Below are positions 34,321-43,760 of a DNA stretch of 64,000 nucleotides, in pieces. The first letter of the stretch is position 1. Every line of letters starts with the position of its first letter. Origin of the DNA: Aurantibacter_A sp965215845 (lineage in GTDB: Bacteria; Bacteroidota; Bacteroidia; Flavobacteriales; Flavobacteriaceae); the NCBI GenBank assembly GCA_965215845.1, contig CBDCEL010000003.1, positions 124,001 to 188,000 on the forward strand, given 5' to 3'. A model generated the notes under the pieces. The model saw nothing but the letters and a program-made list of their open reading frames with translations. It ran no database searches and was not told where the DNA came from. The position numbers were made by a program, and so were the translations under genes.

Positions 34321-36681
34321 TTATTCGTTGTTTAATAGTTGGTCTAGGGCCACTAAATCGGGAACCAAGACCTGTCGCGCCTTACTGCCCTCAAATGGAC
34401 CTACGATTCCGGCCGCTTCGAGCTGATCGATGATACGACCTGCGCGATTGTAGCCCAACTTCAATTTGCGTTGTATCAATGAAGCCGATCCCTGTTGTGC
34501 CGTTACGATCACTACGGCGGCATCTTTGAACATACTATCGCGATCTGCTATGTCATAATCAATACCCGTGCCAGAGTCTTCGCCGACATATTCAGGTAGC
34601 TCGTGTGCATTCGGATAGGCCCTTTGAGACCCTATATATTCAGTAATCTTGGCCACTTCTGGTGTATCTACAAAAGCGCACTGTAATCGGGTTACATCAT
34701 TGCCCTGCGTAAATAGCATGTCTCCGCGTCCGATCAGCTGATCTGCACCCTGTGCGTCTAAAATGGTTCTTGAATCTATTTTCGAAGTAACCCTGAAAGC
34801 GATGCGTGCCGGGAAATTCGCCTTTATGATACCTGTTATAACATTTACCGAAGGTCTCTGTGTCGCAATGATCAAGTGGATGCCAATGGCCCTTGCCAAT
34901 TGGGCCAAACGGGCAATTGGTGTCTCAACTTCTTTACCTGCCGTCATGATTAGATCGGCAAATTCATCGATGACCAGAACGATGTACGGAAGAAATTTGT
35001 GCCCATCGTTAGGATTCAATTTTCGCGTTTTGAATTTGGTGTTGTACTCTTTGATATTTCGTACCATGGCCAATTTCAAAAGCTCATAGCGGTTGTCCAT
35101 TTCGATACATAGGGAATTCAAAGTGTGGATTACCTTGGTGTTGTCGGTAATGATGGCCTCCTCCGAATCTGGTAGTTTGGCCAAGAAATGTCGCTCAATT
35201 TTGTTGTAAAGTGTCAATTCGACCTTTTTGGGGTCCACCAAGATGAACTTTACCTCCGCCGGATGCTTTTTATAAAGGAGGGATGTCAACACCGCGTTCA
35301 GTCCTACCGACTTACCTTGGCCTGTGGCACCTGCCATCAGCAAGTGCGGCATTTTAGCCAAATCGACAACGAAGGTCTCGTTGCTGATCGTCTTTCCGAA
35401 GGCTATGGGCAATTGCATTTCTGCCTTTTGAAATTTACTGGAAGCAATTACCGAACGCATTGAGACGATGGTGGCGTTCTTATTGGGCACTTCGATGCCA
35501 ATAGTTCCCTTGCCCGGGATCGGGGCGATGATACGAATACCCAAAGCGGCCAATGACAGGGCGATATCATCTTCCAAGTTTTTAATTTTTGAGATGCGTA
35601 CACCGGCTTCAGGCACTATTTCGTAGAGGGTAACGGTAGGACCAATGGTCGCCTTTATCTGGGCAATACCGATTTTATAGTTGCGGAGGGTCTCAACTAT
35701 TTTGGTTTTGTTCTCTTCGAGTTCCTCTTGATTGATCGTGATGCCACCTGAAACCCCATGCTGATCCAAAAGTTCGATGGTCGGGAATTTGTAGCTTCCG
35801 AGTTCAAGGGTAGGGTCGAATTCCCCAAAGTCATCTACCAATTTATCCGCAATATTGTCTTTCTCCTCTTTTTCGATGGTGATTTTTTCCACCTCCATGT
35901 CGATATTCTCCTCGACCACGGGCTCAACAATGGGCATTTCCAATTCTTCCTCTTTTTCAAGCTTCGGAATATCCTTTTTATGGGTGTAAGTATCCACAAC
36001 AATGGGTTCTTCCTTTTCTGGCGAAAGAATGATTTCCTCCGGAGATTCGTCAACCGTCTCCTTGGGATTTCTTTTGAATTCCGAAGCTATCGACTTGCTT
36101 TTGGTGTTCAAATAACTGCCTATTCCTTCCGGAGAGAATTTGAATAGCCTTACCATAATGAATATCAATCCAAAGAGCAGGAGCAGAACTACCCCAATTT
36201 TTCCCGTGTAGTCTTGCAGAAAATCATTCATTTCATAACCTACCAAACCACCTAACAACGGCTTTTCATAGGCGAAAAAGCCAAGGCCTATAGAAATCCA
36301 TATCATAAAAATCAATCCCCATATCCATTTCTTCAACAGCCCTTTTCCGTCAAGACCGAGGAACATATGAAGACCGGTTAGGCAAAGCAATACGGTCAAA
36401 ATAAAAGAGGCGATACCGAAGCCCTTGTACATGGCAAAATGGCTGACACTTGCGCCAAATTTGCGTAACAAATTTGCGGCCTCCGCATTGCGGTCTTTGA
36501 ACTGGTCCAATAGACTTTGGTCGTCTTGCCAAGTAAAATAGAAGGACGCGAAACTGAAGAAAAGGGCAATACTGAGCAAAATCAGCAGACTGCCCAGAAT
36601 GATTTTATTTTGCTTCGATAAGTTAAAGGAAAAGGCTTTTTTCTTTGGGGCCGCCTTTGATTTTCTTCTCTTTTTTGCCAT
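34321..36681 (-). CDS. ftsK: FtsK/SpoIIIE DNA translocase
   Basis: A 786-residue FtsK: four N-terminal membrane helices (about 25-195), an acidic linker, then the alpha/beta motor with Walker A GATGQGKSVGLNA and Walker B IVLVIDEFADL, and the C-terminal gamma winged helix (LIQRKLKLGYNRAGRIIDQLE). It pumps chromosomes at the division septum for dimer resolution. Confidence 0.97.
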   Translation of the reverse strand: MAKKRRKSKAAPKKKAFSFNLSKQNKIILGSLLILLSIALFFSFASFYFTWQDDQSLLDQFKDRNAEAANLLRKFGASVSHFAMYKGFGIASFILTVLLCLTGLHMFLGLDGKGLLKKWIWGLIFMIWISIGLGFFAYEKPLLGGLVGYEMNDFLQDYTGKIGVVLLLLFGLIFIMVRLFKFSPEGIGSYLNTKSKSIASEFKRNPKETVDESPEEIILSPEKEEPIVVDTYTHKKDIPKLEKEEELEMPIVEPVVEENIDMEVEKITIEKEEKDNIADKLVDDFGEFDPTLELGSYKFPTIELLDQHGVSGGITINQEELEENKTKIVETLRNYKIGIAQIKATIGPTVTLYEIVPEAGVRISKIKNLEDDIALSLAALGIRIIAPIPGKGTIGIEVPNKNATIVSMRSVIASSKFQKAEMQLPIAFGKTISNETFVVDLAKMPHLLMAGATGQGKSVGLNAVLTSLLYKKHPAEVKFILVDPKKVELTLYNKIERHFLAKLPDSEEAIITDNTKVIHTLNSLCIEMDNRYELLKLAMVRNIKEYNTKFKTRKLNPNDGHKFLPYIVLVIDEFADLIMTAGKEVETPIARLAQLARAIGIHLIIATQRPSVNVITGIIKANFPARIAFRVTSKIDSRTILDAQGADQLIGRGDMLFTQGNDVTRLQCAFVDTPEVAKITEYIGSQRAYPNAHELPEYVGEDSGTGIDYDIADRDSMFKDAAVVIVTAQQGSASLIQRKLKLGYNRAGRIIDQLEAAGIVGPFEGSKARQVLVPDLVALDQLLNNE

Positions 36682-36701
36682 TAAATCAACGGTTCTATGG
36701 G

Positions 36702-36709
36702 CAAAAGTA
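36702..36709 (-). promoter_or_regulatory. -7 box of ftsK
   Basis: TACTTTTG on the minus strand, about 20 bases before the ftsK ATG, matches TAnnTTTG exactly. No clear -33 element is seen. Confidence 0.55.
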
Positions 36710-36744
36710 CAAATTTAGGATGCAAACCTTCCACGAAAAACGCT

Positions 36745-37110
36745 TCAAAATATTTTGGGTAGGTAGATGATCAAACCGATAATCACTGCTGCAATAGAGA
36801 CCAACATGACGGCACCGGCGGAGACATCCTTTATAAAGCCAATTTTGGCATCGAATTCGGGCCGAACGAAATCACAGAGCTTTTCAATGGCCGTATTTAC
36901 CCCTTCGACCCCCATGACCAGGGCAATGGCGAAAATTTGTAGGATCCACTCGGTATTCGATATTTCAAAATAGAATCCTAGACCGGTCATTACAATTGCA
37001 ATAAAGACCTGGATTTTTATACTGGCCTCCGTTCTGATCAAGAGCAAAGCTCCGCGAAGTGCAAAACCTACACTTTTAAGCCGATTCTTGGCGAAAGATT
37101 CCTTAGGCAT
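36745..37110 (-). CDS. dgkA: Diacylglycerol kinase family protein
   Basis: A 121-residue membrane protein with the DgkA pattern: GALLLIRTEASIKIQVF, three helices, and the conserved EGVNTAIEKLCDFV with the catalytic Glu. It phosphorylates diacylglycerol, or undecaprenol in related enzymes. It overlaps tpx by 8 bases. Confidence 0.9.
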   Translation of the reverse strand: MPKESFAKNRLKSVGFALRGALLLIRTEASIKIQVFIAIVMTGLGFYFEISNTEWILQIFAIALVMGVEGVNTAIEKLCDFVRPEFDAKIGFIKDVSAGAVMLVSIAAVIIGLIIYLPKIF

Positions 37111-37609
37111 TTTTTAGGGCATTCAATGCTGCGGCATAATCGGGTTCATCAACCGTTTCAGGCACTTGATGTGAGTGCACCACAGTTCCGTTTTCCGAAA
37201 CGACCACAATTGCACGGGATAGTAGTGATTGCAATGGTCCGTCGATGAATTCTACGTTATAGGCCTTTCCGAAATTGCCGTCCCTAAAGTCAGACAGTAG
37301 CTCCACTTTATCGATTCCCTCCGCTCCGCAAAACCGGGTCTGCGCAAAAGGCAGGTCTTTTGAAATGCACAGTACGACGGTATTGTCAAGGCCTGCAGCC
37401 TCTTGGTTGAACTTGCGCACCGAAGTTGCACAGGTACCGGTATCGATACTGGGGAAAATATTCAAGACCACTTTTTTTCCTAGATAATCGGAGAGTGAAG
37501 TGGGTGATAAATCGTTTTTCGTCAATGAAAAGTCGGGTGCCTTGCTTCCCGAAGAAGGCAATTCGCCAATTGTATTAATGGGGTTTCCTTTTAACGTTAC
37601 CGTAGCCAT
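37103..37609 (-). CDS. tpx: Thiol peroxidase
   Basis: A 168-residue atypical 2-Cys peroxiredoxin of the Tpx type, full length. The peroxidatic Cys is in the DTGTCATSVRKFN block and the resolving Cys in FAQTRFCGAEG; the start MATVTLKGNPINTIGELP is typical. It reduces peroxides with thioredoxin. Confidence 0.96.
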   Translation of the reverse strand: MATVTLKGNPINTIGELPSSGSKAPDFSLTKNDLSPTSLSDYLGKKVVLNIFPSIDTGTCATSVRKFNQEAAGLDNTVVLCISKDLPFAQTRFCGAEGIDKVELLSDFRDGNFGKAYNVEFIDGPLQSLLSRAIVVVSENGTVVHSHQVPETVDEPDYAAALNALKNA

Positions 37610-37632
37610 TGTATGGGATTTTGATTCGAATT

Positions 37633-37640
37633 CAAAAGTA
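37633..37640 (-). promoter_or_regulatory. -7 box of tpx
   Basis: TACTTTTG on the minus strand, 23 bases before the tpx ATG, matches TAnnTTTG. A -33 element is not evident. Confidence 0.5.
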
Positions 37641-37703
37641 TGAAATTGTAAAGAGAATGCATAGTCCGATCAAACGATGAAAGCACCGAGTATCGTTTGG
37701 CCT

Positions 37704-39431
37704 TTAGGAGGTCGTCGAAGCCGCCAGCTGTTTGATCTTGATCTGGAATGCCGCAAAAAGCAAGGTCATGAAAGGACTCAACCAATTGAATATCGCATAG
37801 AAAAAATAGTCGGCTACACTAACTCCGAGTACCCCGCTGTGATAGGCGCCACAAGTATTCCAAGGCACCAATACCGAGGTGACCGTTCCAGAATCCTCCA
37901 AAGTCCTACTTAAATTCACGGGGGCCAACCCCCTGTCTTGGTATGCTTTGGAAAACATTTTTCCGGGTACCACAATAGCCAAGTATTGGTCTGAGGCGGT
38001 TACATTCAAGGCCAAACAACTGCCTACCGTACTGGCAAAGAGCCCGAATGTAGTCTTGGCCATGGCCAACAACGATTTGGTGATTCTATCCAAAGCCCCT
38101 ATGCCATCCATGATTCCCCCGAAGACCATGGCACATACGATCAACCATATGGTGCCCAGCATACCGGCCATTCCTTTGGCTGTAAATAAATCACTTAATG
38201 AAGGATTGTCACTTGCTATGGACGTTTTTACCGTAATAGCGTTGAAAATTGTGAAATACGCAGATTGTAAAAAAGATGTTGGCCTAGCTTCAACAGAAAG
38301 ACTTCCGATTATGTTTCCATTGCTCAAAATATCGGTTTTACCCGTATATGTCTTTTTTACCTCGGAAGTTGAATTGGGTAGTTCCAACGATATATTTTCA
38401 CTAAAGCTGATTGCTGGATCCTTGGCGATTAAAGAATAGGTGCCCGGGTGCTGATAATTGTTTTTGGAGGCGTCCCACTCTATTACTTCCTTGTATTCCG
38501 ATGGTATGTCGGTTAGGCTATACCTTAATCCTTGACCCCAAATTATCGATGTCTGAAAAATTAAAGCAAAGATGCCACCTAACAAAGTGCCTATAAGCAG
38601 GGCAGCCAAGGGCGGGGTTTTTTTTACGATCAAGAAAATAACGACCATAGGTACGATAAACAACCAGCCATTGATGTTAAAACTCTTGTCTATTGAAGCC
38701 AATATAGAGTCAATATCCGCCGTTCCACTGGTTTCGATGTTCAAGCCAATTATGATAAAAACGAGCAAGGTGACCGAAATGGTGGGTATGGTGGTAAACA
38801 ACATATATCTTATATGGTCAAAAAGCTCGCCGCCGGCCATGGCCGGGGCCAAGTTGGTCGTATCGCTCATGGGCGACAGTTTATCACCAAAATAAGCACC
38901 TGAAAGTACAGCTCCGGCGGTCATTCCCATTGAAATACCCAATGCGTCCCCGATTCCGATCAAGGCAATGCCAACGGTCGCGGCTGTTGTCCAACTACTT
39001 CCCGTGGCAATGGATATAATTGCACAGATGATGACACATGCAGCCAAAAATATGGTCGGATTCAAAATCTGAAGCCCATAATAGATCATGGCCGGAATTA
39101 TGCCGCTGATAAGCCATGTTCCCGCCAAGGCACCGACCATCAAAAGAATCAAGATGGCTCCGGTGGTCGACTTCACATTTTCGGCGACCTCGGCCAGCAT
39201 TTGCTTGTAAGATGCGTTGTTTCTAAAACCGACAATTGCCGCGACCGCACCTCCCAACAAAAGAATAAACTGGTTGGAACCGCTTAGGGCGTCATCGCCA
39301 AAAACATATACATTGTAGGCGAGCATGGCGACAAGGGCGAAAACAGGTATTAAGGCTTCCCAGATATTGAGTTCCCTATTTTCAACGATTCGTTCATCCT
39401 GCCTATAAGGATTTTTCTTTTGCTTGCCCAT
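37704..39431 (-). CDS. nhaC: NhaC family Na+/H+ antiporter
   Basis: A 575-residue polytopic antiporter of the NhaC type with about 12 helices. GAVLSGAYFGDKLSPMSDTTNLAPA is the family's ion-binding block. A periplasmic or cytoplasmic insert lies around 315-400. It is typical of marine Bacteroidota living with sodium cycling. It is followed by about 95 bases before tpx. Confidence 0.92.
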   Translation of the reverse strand: MGKQKKNPYRQDERIVENRELNIWEALIPVFALVAMLAYNVYVFGDDALSGSNQFILLLGGAVAAIVGFRNNASYKQMLAEVAENVKSTTGAILILLMVGALAGTWLISGIIPAMIYYGLQILNPTIFLAACVIICAIISIATGSSWTTAATVGIALIGIGDALGISMGMTAGAVLSGAYFGDKLSPMSDTTNLAPAMAGGELFDHIRYMLFTTIPTISVTLLVFIIIGLNIETSGTADIDSILASIDKSFNINGWLFIVPMVVIFLIVKKTPPLAALLIGTLLGGIFALIFQTSIIWGQGLRYSLTDIPSEYKEVIEWDASKNNYQHPGTYSLIAKDPAISFSENISLELPNSTSEVKKTYTGKTDILSNGNIIGSLSVEARPTSFLQSAYFTIFNAITVKTSIASDNPSLSDLFTAKGMAGMLGTIWLIVCAMVFGGIMDGIGALDRITKSLLAMAKTTFGLFASTVGSCLALNVTASDQYLAIVVPGKMFSKAYQDRGLAPVNLSRTLEDSGTVTSVLVPWNTCGAYHSGVLGVSVADYFFYAIFNWLSPFMTLLFAAFQIKIKQLAASTTS

Positions 39432-39823
39432 GGTCGCTTGTTTGGATTAGGGTAATATTACGATTTTGAAGTCTGTTGTGCAACCCTAATGTTTTTCAGA
39501 CTCCTGCCCTGGTGAAGGGCCAGTTGATTTCTTGTCGATTTGGGTTATTTATAAGACTCACAGAAGTGATTTTTGTGACCAACGCCAAGAGCAAGGGTCT
39601 TCGAACCTTATTTGGTCAGTGTGTCTTAATGGCACAAATTTTCGAGACCATGCCAAAAAGAACGTTTTCGATTTTGATTCGTTATTCGTTGATTTTGAGC
39701 TAATAACATCCACAATTTGGCGATCAATATATAGACATTGCGATATAAGTGATATATTAGCACGATGCATAAGTGCAATTCAAGATGCATTGAAACGTGT
39801 GTCACCTAAAAAGACCGATAATT
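39432..39823. other. Gene-free interval upstream of the small-GTPase operon
   Basis: About 390 bases between nhaC and the divergent GTPase operon. Short ORFs here are not protein-like. No exact TAnnTTTG box was found; AT-rich repeats such as GATATAAGTGATATATTAG near 39740-39762 may include the promoter. Confidence 0.5.
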
Positions 39824-40180
39824 ATGTCTAAAACAGAACAGCCGATATTCACATTGAACAAAATAGAGGATGATGGCACCTCAAAAATCGAAATCATCAA
39901 AAACCTGATTTTTGGTGAACAGATCAAGGAATACGATTCTGAATTCGAAAAGCTGAGAAAGGAAATCCTCGATAAAAAAAAGGCCTTGAAAATTTTGATC
40001 GAAGAAGTAAGAACCGAACTCGATGGTGCCTTAAATGATGTTTCGACCGATGTAAATATTAGAATTACCGAGTTGGAACAAAAAATCGAAAATAAGATAG
40101 AAGATCTGCAGGGAGATATTGTAGATAAAGAAACATTGGGTAAAATGTTCACCGATCTGGGTAAAAAACTCAGCAAGTAA
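39824..40180 (+). CDS. Small coiled-coil protein of the GTPase operon
   Basis: The ATG at 39824 gives 118 residues that are almost wholly charged helix, with a coiled coil at about 40-100. The start has a motif IEIIKNLIFGEQIKEYDSEF, similar to the KLAILKDILFTDDKEY segment at the start of the next protein, so the two may be related or bind the same partner. No signal peptide or membrane helix is present. First gene of four; 17 bases before the next. Confidence 0.75.
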   Translation: MSKTEQPIFTLNKIEDDGTSKIEIIKNLIFGEQIKEYDSEFEKLRKEILDKKKALKILIEEVRTELDGALNDVSTDVNIRITELEQKIENKIEDLQGDIVDKETLGKMFTDLGKKLSK

Positions 40181-40197
40181 AATCATTTCCTCATTCC

Positions 40198-41055
40198 ATG
40201 AAGTTGAAGGAAACCGACAAACTGGCTATCCTTAAAGATATCCTCTTTACCGATGATAAGGAGTATATCACCGCTATTACCAAAAGAATCCAACTTTTGG
40301 AAGAGGTCATCAATGAGCAAGAAAAGCTCTCTTCGAAGGTCGATCCAATCATATTGGATCAATTGGACAAATTTACCAAAAGTATACCCGAAAAACTTGG
40401 ACCTACCATTACTGCAACCCTTAAAAGGGAAATAAAAAACAGTAGGGATGACGTTGTAGAGGCACTTTACCCCATCTTAGGTAAAATGGTAAAAAAGTAT
40501 GTCGCCCAGGAGATCAAGATGCTTTCCGAAAAAATGGACGACCAGTTCTCTTTTCTCAAAGGAATGGGTCGCAGGTTCAGCTATGTTTTTAAGGGTGAGG
40601 AAGAAAAAAAGCGTCTTTTAAATGATTTGTCAGGCACAAAAATTGAGCAGGTATTGCTCATACAAAAGGATTCCGGCATTTTGGAAGGGAGCTACTCTGT
40701 TTCAAACACCATCGATGAGGAGATGATATCAGGTATGCTGACCGCTATAAAATCATTTGTCGAAGATGCTTTTCACCAAAAGAACCAAGACCTCGAATTG
40801 ATAGAGTATGAACTTTATCATATTCACATTCAGAGCTTTATTTCGTATTATGTTGTGGTGGTCGTTTCGGGCAACTATACCACTAGGGCAAAAAACAAGA
40901 TTCAAGACTTGATCTTTGACTTTTACGAAAAATTCCTTGAGATGAACCTCGATTTGGTCTATACCAGCAAACATCTTGAAAAAGAAGTAAGCAAACTCAC
41001 CCCGGAAACGATAGATTTAAATATGGAGCGTCACTTCGGCAATGCAAAAATCTAA
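40198..41055 (+). CDS. Coiled-coil protein with possible longin/roadblock-like C-terminal domain
   Basis: A 285-residue cytoplasmic protein. Residues 5-30 share the ILF..KEY motif of the preceding gene, followed by a coiled coil (to about 130). The C-terminal part (about 145-260) has a beta-beta-alpha-beta-beta-alpha look: EQVLLIQKDSGILEGSYSV, a helix ISGMLTAIKSFVEDAF, strands ELYHIHIQS and YYVVVVVSG, then a helix KIQDLIFDFYEKF. That order resembles longin or roadblock domains, which regulate Ras-like GTPases (as MglB does MglA). This is inference from pattern only. It overlaps the GTPase gene by 14 bases. Confidence 0.75.
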   Translation: MKLKETDKLAILKDILFTDDKEYITAITKRIQLLEEVINEQEKLSSKVDPIILDQLDKFTKSIPEKLGPTITATLKREIKNSRDDVVEALYPILGKMVKKYVAQEIKMLSEKMDDQFSFLKGMGRRFSYVFKGEEEKKRLLNDLSGTKIEQVLLIQKDSGILEGSYSVSNTIDEEMISGMLTAIKSFVEDAFHQKNQDLELIEYELYHIHIQSFISYYVVVVVSGNYTTRAKNKIQDLIFDFYEKFLEMNLDLVYTSKHLEKEVSKLTPETIDLNMERHFGNAKI

Positions 41056-41539
41056 GAAAATAGTGGTTCTTGGCCATTTCGGGGTCGGCAAGACTTCGTT
41101 GATTAGACGATTTGTTAGCAATAGTTTTTCCGATCATTACAAGGTAACCATAGGAGTACATATCACAAAGAAGGTCGTCGAAATAAATGCCGAGGACAGC
41201 ATTTCTTTTATTATTTGGGATTTGGAGGGAACTGATGACCCCCATACCATTCGAGAAGCATACCTTTTGGGAACGGACGGCTTCATTTTCGTCTTTGACG
41301 TTACGCGGGCACCTACTTTTCAAAACATTCACGCTGACCTTGGGTTTGTCAGGGAAAAAACAGGCGAAGTACCGATGCTGGTGGTCGGTAACAAAATGGA
41401 TCTGGTAGATACCGACCAGGTGACACTAATGCTTACTGAAAATGGAGTGCCGCACGATTTTCTCACAAGTGCCAAAACCGGGTTGACGGTAGATAAACTG
41501 TTCATTTCCATGGCAGAACATTTGAACCAAAATGCTTGA
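41042..41539 (+). CDS. Ras/Rab-like small GTPase
   Basis: A 165-residue single-domain GTPase. G1 GHFGVGKTS (11-19), G2 Thr36 (KVTIGVH), G3 WDLEGTDD (59-66), G4 NKMD (117-120) and G5 SAKTG are all present, so GTP binding should be intact. The residue after the G3 glycine, Gln in Ras (Q61), is Thr64 here, so hydrolysis may need a partner. No lipidation site is seen. It overlaps its neighbours on both sides (14 and 8 bases). It belongs with the prokaryotic Ras-like GTPases, not with Era or EngA-type housekeeping GTPases. Confidence 0.9.
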   Translation: MQKSKKIVVLGHFGVGKTSLIRRFVSNSFSDHYKVTIGVHITKKVVEINAEDSISFIIWDLEGTDDPHTIREAYLLGTDGFIFVFDVTRAPTFQNIHADLGFVREKTGEVPMLVVGNKMDLVDTDQVTLMLTENGVPHDFLTSAKTGLTVDKLFISMAEHLNQNA

Positions 41540-43061
41540 GCATTTTAAAAAGAAATATATTGACAAGGAGTTTCAATTTGTCTCGGTCGATACGGATGGG
41601 AAGATAACCGACTGCAACGAGTCGTTTTTATCACTACGCCAAGGTGGGTCCATTTTTGACCTACATCCTTTCTTTGAGATTTTACGCACGCTCAATTGGC
41701 AAGAAAACCGCGAAACCAATTTTAATTGTATCCATCTCGACTCAAATGGTGCGGAATTCATTGTCGACATTAGCGTCATTGGTCAAAAAGAAGGTTGGCA
41801 AATCGTTATTAAAGATCTGACCCAACACTACAATGATTATCAATCGGCCGCCCAGACTAGAAACGAATCAATAATCAACTCAGAGCTTATCGCCCTGAAG
41901 AATGTTGAATTGCTTGAAAGGGAACGTTTCAAAAACCAATTTATCCAGAACTTCAGCCATGAACTCCGCAACCCGCTAACGAGCAGTATCTCGATAGCGC
42001 ATCTACTTGAAGGGACGTCATTGAACCACGAGCAAAGAGAAATGCTCGATTTTTTGAAGGGGTCGCATATGCATTTGAAAACAATGCTGGAAGATACGCT
42101 CAATATTGGAATGATAGCTTCTGGAAAATTGGCATTGCGAGAAAAGGATTTTGACTTTTTTCGGTTGTTTGAGTTACTGGAGTTCACTTATCGGGCCAAG
42201 GCCAAACAGAAAGAACTCGAATTTGATTGCTCCATTGACGAAAAGATACCTGAACTTGTACGTGGAGACCGACTGCGTATTTATCAAGTACTTGCCAACC
42301 TATTGGAAAATGCAATTAAATACACCGAAGAGGGAACGGTATCTTTCCACATCAAGCTTAATCAAAGATGGGCCAATACGGTAAATGTACGGTTCAAAGT
42401 ATCGGACACTGGCTATGGAATAGCCGAGAAAGACCTTCCCAAAATTTTCGATAGTTTTTCGCAATTGCAAAATAATGCAAAACAGACCGGGGTCGGTTTG
42501 GGATTGGCCGTCGTCAAGGGCCTGCTAGAGATTTTGGGTAGTGAGATCAAGGTAAGCTCGATTGTCGGTAAGGGCACAAATTTTTATTTCGACCTGAACC
42601 TTAAGTTTTCTTTGAATTTGACCAGTTCACAGGGTCGGGGAAAAAGCTCAAAGAACACTGGGCGTATTTCTGAAGCGAATACAGGAAAAAAATTCAACAT
42701 GTTGATTGTTGAAGATGATGGAGAGGTTCAAACCGTCCTGTTCAAAACGCTTGTCGATAGCGGACATTTTTATATCGATCTTGTAAGTGATGGTGCAAAG
42801 GTGATGGAGCGCCTTATCGACCACCGGTACGACATCATTCTTATGGATGTCAATTTGCCCAATACAAACGGCGATCAGATAACCAAACTTATTCGGGACT
42901 TTCCATTCAAGAACATCAAGAATATTCCAATTGTTGGCATTACCGCCAACGCCTATCAGGAAGATGTCGATGGGTACTTAAAAAAAGGGATGAATGCCGT
43001 ACTTATCAAACCTTTCGAGACAGAGGTACTTAAGGAGACCATTTTTAAGTTGCTGAAGTAA
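41532..43061 (+). CDS. Cytoplasmic hybrid histidine kinase (PAS-HisKA-HATPase-REC)
   Basis: A 509-residue soluble hybrid kinase. The order is an N-terminal PAS-like domain (about 14-95, VSVDTDGKITDCNESFLSL), a helix, HisKA with His143 (NFSHELRNPLT), an ATPase domain (N-box LLENAIKYT, GYGIAEKD, GVGLGLAVVKG) and a receiver (388-508) with acidic pair EDD and phospho-Asp439 (ILMDVNLP), Thr and Lys (LIKPFE). No membrane helix is present, so the input is internal. Translational coupling with the GTPase suggests the GTPase state feeds the kinase or the reverse. No output regulator is encoded here. Confidence 0.93.
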   Translation: MLEHFKKKYIDKEFQFVSVDTDGKITDCNESFLSLRQGGSIFDLHPFFEILRTLNWQENRETNFNCIHLDSNGAEFIVDISVIGQKEGWQIVIKDLTQHYNDYQSAAQTRNESIINSELIALKNVELLERERFKNQFIQNFSHELRNPLTSSISIAHLLEGTSLNHEQREMLDFLKGSHMHLKTMLEDTLNIGMIASGKLALREKDFDFFRLFELLEFTYRAKAKQKELEFDCSIDEKIPELVRGDRLRIYQVLANLLENAIKYTEEGTVSFHIKLNQRWANTVNVRFKVSDTGYGIAEKDLPKIFDSFSQLQNNAKQTGVGLGLAVVKGLLEILGSEIKVSSIVGKGTNFYFDLNLKFSLNLTSSQGRGKSSKNTGRISEANTGKKFNMLIVEDDGEVQTVLFKTLVDSGHFYIDLVSDGAKVMERLIDHRYDIILMDVNLPNTNGDQITKLIRDFPFKNIKNIPIVGITANAYQEDVDGYLKKGMNAVLIKPFETEVLKETIFKLLK

Positions 43062-43364
43062 ATACATGATGTACTCCAATAAAAGTAAGTGCTTAGCAGG
43101 TAATTTCTTTTGAGAACGGCACTAGTTCCTAAAACCATGCGGATACACTTTTCAGGTATCCGGTGCGAAAATTTAAACTATAGGAATTTTCTTCAAAATA
43201 TGCATTTCATCGATGATTTTATGCATTTCATCGATTCAAGAAGATTTGAAAGGACCGCCTTAATGACCATGTTATGTTCGGTATTAGTTTTAAAAAAGTT
43301 TTGAATTCCCGATTGATTTTATAAAGAAAAAGGAGTTCTACGTACTGAATAACTGAACACTAAT
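43062..43364. other. Gene-free interval after the GTPase operon
   Basis: About 300 bases with only a weak 64-codon ORF (43110-43304) that is not protein-like. A near-repeat GCATTTCATCGAT occurs twice at 43202 and 43224. No terminator was seen after the kinase gene. Confidence 0.4.
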
Positions 43365-43529
43365 ATGTACGATACTGTCCTATTGTCCAAAATTTTGCTT
43401 GTGATAAGCTTATTGGTTTTTTTCTTGGCGCTGTTTCTTATTCTCCCAACTTTTTTCAACAAAAAAAAAAGGATATGGATATCGGAAGGGGCCCAAACCC
43501 AGCCAGGGAAAAATGGCGGATCTCATTAA
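43365..43529 (+). CDS. Small single-pass membrane protein
   Basis: ATG at 43365 to TAA at 43527-43529 gives 54 residues: a short start, one hydrophobic helix (about 9-33, ILLVISLLVFFLALFLIL), then a basic FFNKKKRIW patch and a polar tail. This is the usual look of a small inner-membrane protein with a cytoplasmic C terminus. A run of ten A at the KKKR codons could allow slippage. No family is recognised; a terminator follows about 230 bases later. Confidence 0.5.
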   Translation: MYDTVLLSKILLVISLLVFFLALFLILPTFFNKKKRIWISEGAQTQPGKNGGSH

Positions 43530-43760
43530 TAGGCAGATAAGTCCTAAAAGAATGAAAAATGGCCGTAAGAAATGAATTCGGCCCAACCGGTAAAAGCCAA
43601 AAGAATAGACAGAAAATGAAAAGGAGCTATGCTAACACTAACCATAGTTTCGATAATTGATCGTATTTCTTAGACAGGTTCCCCATGGCAGGATGGACGT
43701 CCGGAATTGGTCAAGCTCTGGATGTCAATTGAACTGTTTTGAGATAGTTGGTTGATTTGA

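Noticed and set aside
39532..39831. A 99-codon plus-strand ORF before the GTPase operon
   Set aside because: Composition is not protein-like, it overlaps the start of the real 118-residue gene in another frame, and other frames of the same stretch are equally open.
43110..43304. A 64-codon ORF after the hybrid kinase
   Set aside because: No signal peptide, membrane helix or recognisable motif, and it includes the GCATTTCATCGAT repeat; likely chance.
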